This document shows positions 54,770 through 64,000 of a DNA stretch of 64,000 nt, piece after piece. Where the stretch lies: the NCBI RefSeq assembly GCF_907164915.1, contig NC_061870.1, forward strand, positions 2,694,273 to 2,758,272. Reading direction: 5' to 3'. The notes beneath the pieces were generated by a model, which saw nothing but the letters and a program-made list of their open reading frames with translations, was not told the origin of the DNA and ran no database searches. This DNA is from Impatiens glandulifera. Lineage: Eukaryota > Streptophyta > Magnoliopsida > Ericales > Balsaminaceae. Position numbers and translations under genes: made by a program. Each line of letters begins with the position of its first letter. The first letter of the stretch is position 1.

Positions 54770-57171
54770 TTATTGCACTAACATTTCAATTTGTATCAAT
54801 TGCAAATCCCACTTTATTTGTTAGTTGTTTTGTCCTCAATGATGGAGAGTGGAAAGATGATGATGGTGTTAGTTCTTTTGTCTCAAGTTTATGCGTAGGT
54901 GTGACTCTATCCCTAAATACTACATATGACGAATTAACTGACATTGTCTATGATGCTATTCGTGTGGACAAATTGAGATATGATTTAGTGTTCAAAGTCA
55001 AGTATAATTTGGTTTTGAAAATTGCTCCTCATGATGTTATCTGATATGATAGAGATGTGATGTTCTATGTAAAAGAAATTTCGACTTCACCCCACCAAAT
55101 TCGCACTCCTCTATGTGTCTCTTTAGTAGAGAAGTCACTACCTTCATACCCAACTCATGAAAGTAAAATACCAGGAGAGGAAGTTTATGAGTTCCCTATA
55201 TTTGAGCAGAATGTCTTACAAAGTCAAAATGACATACACCATATAGATGAAGAAAAATAAGTCCCATGTTTGCGTACGAGTGAATTGGTTGCTAGTACCC
55301 CTCCTTCTTTTACACCCCAACAACCCATCACTTCCCATATGAGTAAAATATACAGTCATATTGAGTTGCTTGATTCATTTGAACCAATCGAGGTTGAAAC
55401 ACAAGCTCAATTAACCTTGAAAGCGGATTGGAAGTGGGTACATTTTTTGAAAACAAAAAAAGAACTTAAATTGAGGGTGCATAGACATGCGATGACTAAT
55501 CATTTTGAATTCACAGTGGAAAAGTCAACAAAAGATCTTTGGTTTATGAAATGTGTGAATGAGAACTACAAATGGAGATTGCGTGCTGTGAAAGGAAAAT
55601 TCTAGGAGATGTTTGAGATCCGAAAATTAGTAAAAGAACATCCATGCTCAATTTTGACAAGGCAAGAGAATGTGAGGAAAGAACCATCATCGGTAATTGC
55701 GGAGTGCATCAAACGTAAGTACATGGACCATCACCATGACCACATGCCTAAGAAAATAATGGAAGACATGCATATAAGCTATGGGTTTAAGCTAACCTAT
55801 AATAAGGCTCGAAGGTCCAGGAAAAAGTTCTTAATGTCGGTGCGAGGAACTATGGAGGAATCCTATAGAAAATTGCCATCATACATGTTCATGTTGGCGA
55901 AGAATAACCCAGGTACCATAACTGACATCTAGACGGATGAGCATGGCCACTTTAGGTATATGTTCATGTCCCTAGGTTTCTCAATTAGGGGTTTCAGAAA
56001 CTATTGTCGTCCTATATTGTGCGTTGATGCCAGTTTTCTTAAGCACAAGGTTGGAGGTCAACTATTGGTTGCGATTGCATTGGATGAGAATGAACAACTA
56101 TATCCCATTGCTTTTGGCCTTGTTGATTCGGAGAATAATAAATCTTGGATATATTTCATGCATTAACTAAGAGTGGCAATTAGAGTAGTCTCGGATCTCG
56201 TCTTCGTATCTGATAAACACCCAAGTATTGTCAATGCCTTATCCGCGGTTTTTCTAGAAGCACATCACGGTGCATGTACATACCACATCAAAATAAATAT
56301 TATGGCCAAATTTAAAATCGATAACTACCACGTTGAGTTTGATATGACTTCACGCGCATACATAGTTTCACAATTCCATCAATATTTTGACAAGATCAAT
56401 CCTAAGGACCCTCAAATTTCTGCATATCTAGAACAAATAGGTCTGGAGAGATGGAGTTGTGCCTTTTTCACTAGTTTGCGATACAGTCCAATAAAAACAA
56501 TTACACTGAGAGCTTTAATAGTCAGAGCAGGAATGCTAGGAAATATCTCATAACAATATTAGTTCAGTATTTATGAATCACACTGCAAGATTGGTTTCAT
56601 AATAGAAGAGTAAAAGCTTCCAACCACACAAAATGTTTATCTCCATATTATGAAAGTTCTTACGTGAACAAGTCGAGAAGGCCAGATTCTACAACATTAA
56701 TCTGCTTAACTAATTCAAGTTTCATGTGAACGACGGTGAACATGATTTTCAAGTTGACTTCCAAACTCGAACTTGTACTTGTAGGGTATTTAATATATAT
56801 GGTCTTACTTGTACACATGCCATGGTTTCTTCTTATTCCCGGAAATATTTTCCCTATGTGTACTGCTCAAGGTTAGAGAATGATTGCATGTTTAATTCTA
56901 AGATTTAATTTATATGACTTAAATATCATTTCCAGGTTTTACACAATTGAAGTGTGGTGCATGACATATGCGGAGATATGTTATCCAGTTTGCAATGAAG
57001 GTTCTTGGGATATTCCAGAAAATATCAAGGAACGAGTTTGCTTAAAACCCACTGTCAAGGTTAAGAAGGGTCGGACAACAACAAAGCGTAGGCCATCACA
57101 AGATGAGCCTCATAAGGAACAGAGATAGTGCAGCTCATGTGGCAGTCGAGGCCATAACAGGGCAACATGCT
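54770..57171 (+). pseudogene. MURA (MuDR-type) transposase, decayed
   Basis: Segments in order: N-terminal region with DGVSSFVSSLCVGVTLSLNT and YDELTDIVYDAI; MuDR domain in 55270-55605 (KELKLRVHRHAMTNHFEF, WFMKCVNENYKWRLRAV); MULE domain in 55960-56553 (FRNYCRPILCVDASFLKHK, LLVAIALDENEQLYPIAFGL and VDSENNKSW, then FVSDKHPSIVNAL and HHGACTYHIKINI); SWIM zinc finger in 56726-56908 (CTCRVFNIYGLTCTHAM). At the end is a CCHC knuckle CSSCGSRGHNRATC after a stop (57129). At least five stops or shifts interrupt it. The conserved DDE-type Asp (CVDAS) and the D of SDKHP are still present. Not functional as it stands. Confidence 0.93.
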
Positions 57172-57399
57172 CAATAGTGATTCCTGCACCATCTACTGCA
57201 AGACAACATGTGTCACATAACAACCTTCACAATTTAGTGCACAACCTTTGGCACATTCTCTAGACAACATTTCTTTTGCTTAAATTGTATTGTTTGGATT
57301 AAATTGTATTTTGTAGTCGTTCTCTTTTGTGGGATTTATGTGAACTGACATTTTGGTCCTTAGTTCCTTGTTTTTCATGAACAATGATCTATTGCTGAA

Positions 57400-57815
57400 A
57401 ATATTAACTCGATATTCAAGAAAATATCAAGAAACAAGTTTGTCTAAAACCCTTTGTCAAGGTTAAGAAGGGTCGGACAATAACAAAGCGTAGGCCATCA
57501 CAATGTGAGCCTCGTAAGGAATAAAGACGGTGTAGCTCATGTGGCGGTCGAGGCCATAATAGGGCAACATGCTCAGTAGTGATGTTTGCACCATCTACTA
57601 CAAGACAACTTGTGTCACATTCTCTAGAACCTTCAAAGTTTAGTGCACAACCTTTGGCACATTCTCTAGAGAACATTTCTTTTGATTAAATTGTATTGTT
57701 TGGATTAAATTGTATTCTGTAATTGTTCTCTTTTGTGGGATTTATGGGGACTGGCATTTTGGGCCTTAGTTCCTTGTTTTTCATGAACAATGATCTATTA
57801 CTGAAAATATTGGCA
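57400..57815 (+). repeat. Direct duplication of the MURA 3' end (zinc knuckle and 3'UTR)
   Basis: 57410-57815 repeats 57010-57395: KPFVKVKKGRTITKRRPSQ and CSSCGGRGHNRATC mirror KPTVKVKKGRTTTKRRPSQ and CSSCGSRGHNRATC. It is followed in both by the same untranslated stretch ending in CTTAGTTCCTTG and TTTTTCATGAACAATGATC. Confidence 0.9.
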
Positions 57816-57927
57816 TAATATTTTCTTAGTTCCTTGTCATGCATTTTTATGTGCTGGTTTAATATTTGTTAGGTATTGACTTCATGTATGTGCAAGACTA
57901 TAACACTAAACTTGTGCTAAACTCTAG

Positions 57928-58036
57928 GCGTGGAGCTAGGGCATGGGCGTGGGCGTGGGCGTGGGTTTGGTCTTGGACTTGGGAGTGGGGCGTGGGGCTT
58001 GGGCGTGGGCTTGGGCGTGGGGTGTGGGCGTGGGCC
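57928..58036 (+). repeat. G-rich GGGCGT/GGGCTT array
   Basis: About 16 copies of a hexamer GGGCGT with variants on the plus strand. It lies between the 3' ends of the MURA and Ulp1 genes. Runs of three G at ~6-bp spacing could form G-quadruplexes. Confidence 0.85.
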
Positions 58037-58202
58037 TATTTTATACACAAATACTTCTTAGCTAAGATATTGATTGGAATGCTTCTTGATTTTATTTTTG
58101 AACAATATTGATTGAAACGCTTCTCAGTTTTATACACAAATATTTCATAACAAAATGTATATTAATTCATAATAAAAATGTATATCTTTTCAATTTAGAT
58201 TA

Positions 58203-58840
58203 GGGGTCTACGATTTGATGGAATAACCTTACTACACATTTCTTTCTCCAAAAATTCATTTGTTTGGTGACCATATTTGATACATCCAATGAGGCAATAA
58301 GGTACTCCATATGCATAACAGTAAAAACAACACAGTCCCCAGTTTTGGTTGTCTTTGAGACTATTGGGTGTGGTATTATAGAATATGGCATCTTCTCCAA
58401 GTTGAACCGCGGAATCTTGGCCTTTTCGATATAGGTGAATCCTTGTTCAAGCATGTATGGAATCATTTGACACATTGGTTTCATGAAGTCGTCATATTCA
58501 TCCTTTGGGAAAATTTTATGTTCGCAGTCATATACGTATATGCACCAATCTTGTAGATGAATTTGGCACAGAACCCGGTGATTCAGCTTCAGGTTCATAG
58601 GGACATATATGATATCAACAGTATTCCAAGAAGTCAAATATATTTTAGCATCACCAATTAAATATTCCATGAATGTTATGTCGAAGTTGAAGCCTGCAAG
58701 ATTCGCGACAAAGATATCATAGTGATTCTCGAACTTTTGAGAGAGATGACAGTCAGCTATTGAGAATTTATTTGGATATGTCTTAAGGAACTCCGCAACC
58801 CTATCTCATTAGGTAACATATGACATCTATCTCCTGCGAA
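58203..58840 (-). pseudogene. Ulp1 (C48) protease domain, last exon of the MULE-borne gene
   Basis: Minus-strand reading from ~58800: FLKTYPNKFSIADCHLSQKF and ENHYDIFVANLAGFN, then open from 58670 with WNTVDIIYVPMNLKLNHRVL, IYVYDCEHKIF, YSIIPHP and KTGDCVVFTVMHMEYLIA. Ulp1-family cysteine proteases remove SUMO-type tags with a His-Asp-Cys triad. Here His (NHRVL, usually HW), Asp (YDC) and Cys (GDC) are present, but the Gln usually found a few residues before GDC is not. A frame change near 58800-58835 breaks the link to upstream exons. Activity is doubtful. The exon is convergent with MURA. Confidence 0.85.
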
Positions 58841-58869
58841 AAAAATTATTGATTAAGCATGAACAAGTC

Positions 58870-58955
58870 CAAAGACCCACGCAAAATGCACCTTGCGTGG
58901 GGCGCAAGTCCAAAGACCCACGCAAAATGAACCTTGCGTGGGGCACAAGTCCAAA
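58870..58955. repeat. Two ~42-bp units with ACGCAAAATG...CTTGCGTGGGGC
   Basis: Two direct copies of GACCCACGCAAAATGCACCT then TGCGTGGGGCGCAAGTCCAA in an intron of the Ulp1-type gene. The motif is shared with the arrays at 54577 and 61445. Confidence 0.85.
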
Positions 58956-58957
58956 GA

Positions 58958-60723
58958 CTAATAATGAACAAAAATACTTACACAGGCGTTTAACAATTTT
59001 TGTGGCGTGAGCAATCTGTTAAATAAAGAACGATCTGCTTCGCAAGTAATCAAATCCTTGAAGTCTTCATCCTTACTCTTCAACCATTTCTTCAACTCCT
59101 TCATCTTTTCCTCGTCATAATGTAAAAGAAGATTAATCATAACCGGATCATTGAGTTTAAACCCTTTCCCACCAGGGTCGATGTAGTCCCCCAATAGTTT
59201 CGACTTTTTCTTTCTCCGAAATTATTTTCCAATAAATTTTGATGGAGTCATTTATTTCACATTCTCCTCCTCCTCCTCAATATTCTCCTCCTCCTCCTCA
59301 GTCTTCTCATTCTCCTCCTCCTTATTCTCAACAGTATTATCCTACTCAATATTCTCCTCCTTAGTCTTCTTCTCCTTAGTCTTCTCCTCCTCCTCAATAT
59401 TCTCCTCCTCAGTCTTCTCCTCCTCCTTATTCTTCTCCTAATTATTCTCCTCCTCCTCCTCATTCTTCTCCTCTGGGCCATGAAAATGCAATATGCGAGG
59501 AAGGCAAAATTGATTTGCGTGGGGCTTAGGGCGCAAATCTCCCTTTTTGGCCATCTCTTCTTCCTCCTCTTCCTCCTCCGCCTCTTCCTTTTCCTTCTCC
59601 TCGTCCTCCTCGTCCTACAAAATCAAAAAAATCAGATTAATATACATTTAGCGTGGTGTGTGGGGCGTGGTGCGCAAATCTACCTTTATGGTCATCTTTT
59701 CCTCCTCCTCTTCCTGCACAATCAAAAATGAGATTAATATACATTTAGATTTAGCGTGGGGCAGTGCGTGGGACGTGGTGCAGTGCGTGGTGCGTGGCAT
59801 GGTGCGTGGTGCTCAAATCTACCTTCTTGGTTGCCATCTCTGCCTCCTCTTCTTGGCCAACTCATTCTTGGCCAACTTAGTGGCCAACTCAGCCGCCTTC
59901 CTCCTTTTGGCCAACTCCATCAGCCTCTCCTTCCTCTCCTCCTTCTTCTTCTTATCTCCTCATCCACCTTACTCTTATTCATCTCCTCATCCACCTTCCT
60001 CTTCTTCATCTCCTTCCTCTCATGCCTCTTCTTCTACTTCTCCTTAAACTCAAGTGCAATATCAGCCTCCTTAAACTCCTCCATTAAATCACCATTCTTT
60101 TGTTCATTTATTTCTCTCAATAATGTTATTATAAAATGTTAATTCTTCTTGATGAGATTAATTTCAGTTTTATTCTCCTTTACATCTTTTGTTAGCTCAT
60201 CAAGTTTAGCATCAGTATGGGCTTGAGACACTCGATTGGGTGCACTAGATGTAGAATTGTCTTGATTAGTTTGAGGAGTCATCGTAGAAGGAACTTATTG
60301 AGAGCTGTCTTGGCTAGTTTCATCGATAAATTCAGGGTTGGGGAGTTGGGGGCTAATAAGTCTCCTCTTCTTGGCGGCGGTTTGGGGAGCTGGGGACTAA
60401 TAGTTTCATCTTCTTCATTCTTTCTCTTCTTCCCATCCAATTCAAAGAATTCATCATAAATGTTGTCTCGCATATCTTCAAAGTACTCCCCAAAGTATTT
60501 CCTCTTCTCCTCAGACTCATCAATTTTGTTGAGAACATTGCACTTTTGGAGGGCAGTGAATACCTCCTGTAGGGAATAACTTTCGTAGGATGTATAGAGC
60601 AATATCCTTGGGCTTGTAGGATCTTGTCGTGTCCTTTCCGCAAATTTGGGGACAAATGTATTGATAAGCTCATATGTCCATACTTGGAAGGCTAGTGTGA
60701 ACTCATGTAAAGTATAAGCGACA
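58958..60723 (-). pseudogene. Middle part of the DUF1985-Ulp1 gene (charged linker exons)
   Basis: 58958-59194 encodes GGKGFKLNDPVMINLLLHYD and EEKMKELKKWLKSKDEDFKD. 59255-59480 is a GAG/GAA-repeat tract, Glu-rich on the coding strand. 59840-60060 is another GAG-rich tract. 60279-60673 encodes VWTYELINTFVPKF (another frame), then ILLYTSYESYSLQEVFTALQ, an acidic region and KRKNEEDE. Such low-complexity acidic linkers between DUF1985 and the protease are usual in this gene family. Exon borders cannot be set by eye. Copies of a GCGTGGGGCGCAAATCT motif sit in the introns (59505, 59660, 59760-59820). Confidence 0.6.
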
Positions 60724-61394
60724 TCACAAACGCTTTTCTTCTTCCAGGTTTTCTTCTTGGCGAGATATAACCCCCCGGAGGTGTTTCATATATTTGTCAA
60801 TACCCTTCAGGGTTTCTCTGAAGGACACCTTTCCCCATGGAAATTGGAGGAACATCTTCATGTCCTCCACCATGCGAAAGATTTTGAAACTTACCTTCTT
60901 CCTATTATCAGCTGCGAACAGATACTGGTAAATGAGGAATATGAGCCTCATCTTCCATGAATCCTCCTTATCAGAGCATTCAACGAAAATGGCTTCAACC
61001 TCTTTCACTCTAACATCCATTTTACCCTTAAAATGTTTGCGGACAAGGGGTGGACATTCTTCTACCTCCATGTTTTCCACCAAAGAAAATCTGCCAAAGT
61101 TGAGGCCTGTCACCAAGGCATAATCCTTCATGCCCCAACATATTTCCTCACCATTGACCAAGAACCTTATCTCCTTCGAATTTGAGCTGATTTTCCTGAT
61201 GAGCATCTGATGGAGTATGGTTCCTGGAAAAATAATGTTGGGGCTTTGAATAGATACTGGAATTGATTCTGCAAAGCCCTATCTAAAAGATCATGGTCAG
61301 TAAACCTCTCCTTTATCCTTGCTAAGCTGGTTCCGGTGGATTTCCATGAAACACAGCCAATAAAATTATTAATAATGGTTTTGATTGGTGCCAT
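60724..61394 (-). pseudogene. DUF1985 domain, N-terminal exon of the MULE-borne gene
   Basis: The likely start is ATG 61394 (MAPIKTIINNFIGCVSWK), followed by LARIKERFTDHDLLDRALQN and PTLFFQEPYSI. A frameshift near 61200 leads into the open frame 60724-61206 with SNSKEIRFLVNGEEICWGMK, DYALVTGLNFGRF, WKMRLIFLIYQYLF and FLQFPWGKVSFRETLKGI. The FLVNG...ALVTGLN...WGK(V/L)SF pattern is the DUF1985 signature that typically precedes Ulp1 protease domains in plant transposon-borne genes. The function of DUF1985 is unknown. Confidence 0.85.
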
Positions 61395-61444
61395 TTGCAA
61401 ATAAACAGTTGAGTTGATTAATGTCATATACACAATGTTAGACG

Positions 61445-61695
61445 CAAACCAGGCAAGTTGCATTTGCGTACCACGCAAGTTGCATTTGCGTACCACGCAA
61501 GTTGCATTTGCGTACCACGCAAATTGCATTTGCGTACCACGCATTTAATCAAAGAAGATAGAGATAACTTTTGCATTTGCATACACGCAAATTCGTGCCC
61601 ACACAAAATGAATTGCGTACCACGCATTTGATCAAAGGAGATAACTTTTGCATTTGCGTACCACACAAATTGCATTTTGCGTACCCATAGGAAAA
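61445..61695. repeat. ~22-bp minisatellite GCATTTGCGTACCACGCAA in the first intron
   Basis: About four to five tight units of TTGCATTTGCGTACCACGCA at 61455-61545, then scattered derivatives to 61690. The core CACGCAAATTGC..TTGCGT is the same as in the arrays at 54577 and 58870. Confidence 0.9.
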
Positions 61696-61864
61696 TGTTC
61701 ACAGACCATTCAGAATATGCAAAAAATATACATTTCTCAGATCTTACAGCATTTCAAACCAAAACTATAGAACTCACTAAAACCTAAAGCCTAAAACATA
61801 AAACCTAAAACCCTAAAACCTTTCATACTCAACATGCAAGAGAGGGAGGAGTAGTCGAACTAAC

Positions 61865-62086
61865 CTGAATGCGATGGGCGAACGTCGGAGAGACCGACTC
61901 GCGGGGAAGCGTCCGGGGCTTGGTAATCGTCGGAGAGTCGGGCTCGAGGGGGAAACGTTCGGCTTGGTGATCGTCGGGTAGTCGGACTCGAGGGGTAAGC
62001 ATTCGGCGTTGCGCATCCTATGGTAAATGTTGGGGGAGTCGGGGAGTGGGTCGGGAGGGAGAGAAACGGTCGCGAGAGGAAGAGAG
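61865..62086 (-). other. Leader exon of the DUF1985-Ulp1 gene
   Basis: Minus-strand CT-rich leader then GC-rich sequence ending CCATCGCATTCAG at the donor GTTAGTT (61863-61864). It contains a ~60-bp internal repeat (GACTCTCCGACGATTACCAA against GACTACCCGACGATCACCAA). The homologous exon is at 53320-53560. A minus-strand TATATATT about 60 bp beyond the MITE (62827-62835) could be its TATA box. Confidence 0.5.
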
Positions 62087-62770
62087 TAGGGGTGTTCAAT
62101 ATTTGGTCTGAACCGAATATCCGACCGAATTTGAATTCACCGAATTCGAATTACATTTTCGGTTTTCGAATCGAATTTTAAACCGATTCAAATTCAAATA
62201 CGGTTTTCGGTTTGGTTTTCGAGTTTAGGTTTCAATTCAAAAACCAAACCGAAAACCAAATTCATTTTTATTATATATTATATAACTTATTACATATTAT
62301 ATAATAAATTATCATGGGCCTCCTACTAGATCCCTACATTAAATCCATAATCTCTCATTCATTTTCTTCTTCTCTAGTTGTTCACACCTCTCAACCACCA
62401 CATATTATCGTCGTCAACACTGTTTTACTTTTTTCGTTCAATTGTCGAATATATATTGGTATTAGTCACTAAGCTAAGTTTGCATGATTTATATTTTTTA
62501 TAATTTAAGTAGATAAGATCTCTTTAACAACTTATTTATTTTGTTAACTCTTTTAAAAAAAATTATCTTATGGGTAGTTGATGTATATTTGGTCTAAACC
62601 GAATATCCTACCAAATTCGAACCGAATTCGAATTCACCAAATTTAAATAAACCGAATTCGAATTTATTCAAATTGGTTCGGTTTTCGAATTTGCTTAAAA
62701 AAATTAAAAATTCGAAGAATCCGAATCGAAAACTCGAATAACCCGAAAACCGAACCGATGAACACTCATA
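62087..62770. mobile_element. hAT-type MITE in the leader of the MULE gene
   Basis: Left end TAGGGGTGTTCAATATTTGG; inverted right end TATGAGTGTTCATCGGTTCG. The flanks GAAGAGAG (62079-62086) and GAAGAAAG (62771-62778) are a 7-of-8 duplication. Subterminal ACCGAATTCGAA motifs lie in both orientations; the centre is AT-rich. It separates the promoter from most of the leader exon. Confidence 0.82.
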
Positions 62771-62779
62771 GAAGAAAGA

Positions 62780-62940
62780 AAGAAAACTGAGAAATGAGGA
62801 GAAAAGAAGTTAACGGAGAAAAATATATAATAAGGGTAAAATAGTCACAAAAAAAATTAAAAATTTTATTTACAAATTAATATTACAAAGGTTAGTTTTG
62901 AGAATGACCCTATTTTTTAGGATTATTTGATCAAATTTTC
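62780..62940 (-). repeat. Right TIR of the MULE
   Basis: Inverse of 54131-54270 with an extra ~24 bp (containing CCTAAAAAATAGGGTCATT) near the tip. Confidence 0.8.
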
Positions 62941-62949
62941 AATATGATG

Positions 62950-63627
62950 CGTTTTTTTTTTCTTTAAATTTTCATATATGTTATCCATTTTTGTTTAAAT
63001 GATCAATATATTCTAACTATCTACTAAATGATCAATATATTCTATTTTATTTTTATTAAATTTAAATTTTAAATAAAAAATATATTTTTAATAATTAAAC
63101 CAACTAAAAATCCAAATGAGCTCACCTTTCCTATTTATCAAACCATAATTTTTGAAAAAACACTAGTAAAACCCTCAAATACCCAGAGATCAAAAGAAGC
63201 TCTTGCAGAATTGGATAATCTGAAATGGATTCTTAATTTTAGGCCTAAACCAACACGACAAACTTTGTCTATAAAGCTTGTGATAGGAGAGAAAGCAAAT
63301 ACACATTTCCAATCGTGCATCTCAATCATTCAAATGAAAAATTCTTTAACCAAAAGTCAAAGATCATGTCAAAAGCAGTACAAAAAAGATACAGTAAAGA
63401 AAGTATTTGAGAATACAACACACATGAACCTGAAAATAGATTTCAACAAATGAATATGCAAATAGATTTCAGCTTTGTATAATATCTTGCTTACTTTCCC
63501 CCTTAAATATCTAGCCCAAATGGGCGATAATGATGTGGGATTGTTGTGTTAAAAAAATGAAAAAAGAAATTTGTGCTAAGTGTTGTTGGGATTTGAATGT
63601 CACCTTTCTTCTTCTCCAGACATATTA
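62950..63627 (-). other. Spacer and 3'UTR of the DRP1-like gene
   Basis: 62950-63130 is AT-rich without features. The rest probably includes the 3'UTR of the minus-strand gene ending at 63628. The two open frames around 63138-63453 have no recognised motif. Confidence 0.5.
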
Positions 63628-64000
63628 TTATTTCCAAGCAACTGAATCTATCTCGTCTCTAGCAGACTTGTACAGTTCAAGCCTCTTCCCTATTTGTTGT
63701 CTTCTCTCCATTAATGCTGGATCCTCATCCAACATCTTACTAAGCTGCTCCTTCTGCATCAACCCCAACTTGTTATTATTATTAAAACTACAATGTTTCT
63801 ACGTTTAACTATTCCATTTTGTAACACTTTTTTTTGTTTAGATCAGGTCACATTTAAAAATATTATATTCAGAAACAGCCAAGTGTTTTCAAATGGGACT
63901 ATTATTTTCGGTGATGGATGGTTATACCTCCCGACGCCCAATTTGGGCGTAAAATCGATTGAGCAGGTTTCTCTTGGCCTGTAGAACTTGACATGTAACA
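63628..64000 (-). CDS. Dynamin-related protein (DRP1 family), last two exons, truncated by window
   Basis: The last exon, 63628-63753, encodes 41 residues (KEQLSKMLDEDPALMERRQQ, then IGKRLELYKSARDEIDSVAW, then K and TAA). It is preceded by an intron (63754-63927, GTATAAC...GATGCAG). The previous exon runs from 63930 off the right edge and reads VTCQVLQAKRNLLNRFYAQI then GRRE. Together they form the end of the GTPase effector domain; the LLDEDP.LMERR...KRLELY motif and a Trp-containing C-terminus are characteristic of plant DRP1 proteins. DRP1 GTPases assemble on membranes and act in cell-plate formation and endocytosis. No lesion is seen. The subtype (A-E) cannot be told from this piece. Confidence 0.9.

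Larger units (their letters stand above)
54131..62940. mobile_element. Mutator-like element carrying MURA (+) and a DUF1985-Ulp1 gene (-)
   Basis: Left end GGGGAATTTGATCTCAAAAC and inverted right end GAAAATTTGATC (then, after an extra ~24 bp, CTCAAAACTAACC) define TIRs of roughly 130-160 bp. The flanks AATTTGATG (54122-54130) and AATATGATG (62941-62949) are an 8-of-9 duplication. Contents are a decayed MURA transposase and, convergently, a gene with DUF1985 and C48 protease domains. Plant MULEs that mobilise Ulp1-like genes are known as the KI/Kaonashi or ULP-MULE group. An hAT MITE later inserted at 62087-62770. Confidence 0.88.

Noticed and set aside
59257..59481. Arg-rich minus-strand frame (RRRMRRRRR)
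   Set aside because: Out-of-frame reading of a GAG/GAA repeat; the protein frame of the host gene there is Glu-rich.
63163..63173. CACTAGTAAAA, identical to the start of the CACTA terminus
   Set aside because: No subterminal repeats or partner terminus around it; probably chance or a tiny relic.

Overview
This is nuclear DNA of a flowering plant, almost certainly a eudicot. It has spliced genes with GT-AG introns, a Raf-like plant protein kinase, the 3' end of a dynamin-related (DRP1-type) gene, and plant transposon families (CACTA with tnp2/DUF4218/DUF4216, Copia primed by initiator-Met tRNA, hAT, MULE with DUF1985-Ulp1). The extra retrotransposon ORFs remind me of retrotransposon-derived proteins annotated in Lamiales genomes, but that is recollection and does not fix the species. 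Only two host genes are visible: the kinase (17067-19277, +) and the DRP1-like 3' end (63628-64000, -, running off the right edge). Nearly everything else is transposon, often one inside another, plus minisatellites and AT-rich DNA.

Left to right. 1-9531 is the 5' portion of a decayed CACTA element on the minus strand, leaving the window at the left and ending at 9531 with a CACTAGTAAAAA terminus. It carries a solo LTR (4468-5739) and an 11-copy array of palindromes. 10309-12660 is an old Copia remnant cut by an hAT-type MITE (10741-11295) and a TRIM (11329-12245). 12670-14560 is a dead Ty3/Gypsy remnant. 14561-16380 is AT-rich spacer, followed by the kinase gene.

19945-31540 is a nested stack. 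A decayed 25S rRNA 3' fragment (19945-20120 and 29871-30392), followed by tandem repeats of intergenic-spacer type, was split by an hAT element with an 8-bp duplication. That hAT was then hit by a gag-only Copia derivative (23182-27913) and by a Mutator-like foldback element (28157-29858), which itself holds a Helitron-like insertion. 32444-33475 is another hAT MITE, 34360-36600 a decayed minisatellite and 37000-37920 an old LTR fragment.

38190-51897 is a complete, young Copia element on the minus strand (13.7 kb). It has near-identical LTRs, a perfect 5-bp target duplication, PBS, PPT and long open gag and pol. Downstream of pol it has an unusual set of three tandem, related extra ORFs, each preceded by a TATA box. 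The first two are broken and the third (910 aa) is open. This is the most interesting system in the window.

54131-62940 is a Mutator-like element bounded by TIRs and a 9-bp target duplication. It carries a decayed MURA transposase (+) and, convergently, a DUF1985-Ulp1 protease gene (-), and is sprinkled with short repeats built on a CACGCAA/TTGCGTG motif. An end of a related MULE lies just to its left (53270-53735).

All functional statements come from reading sequence by eye. No alignment or database search was run.
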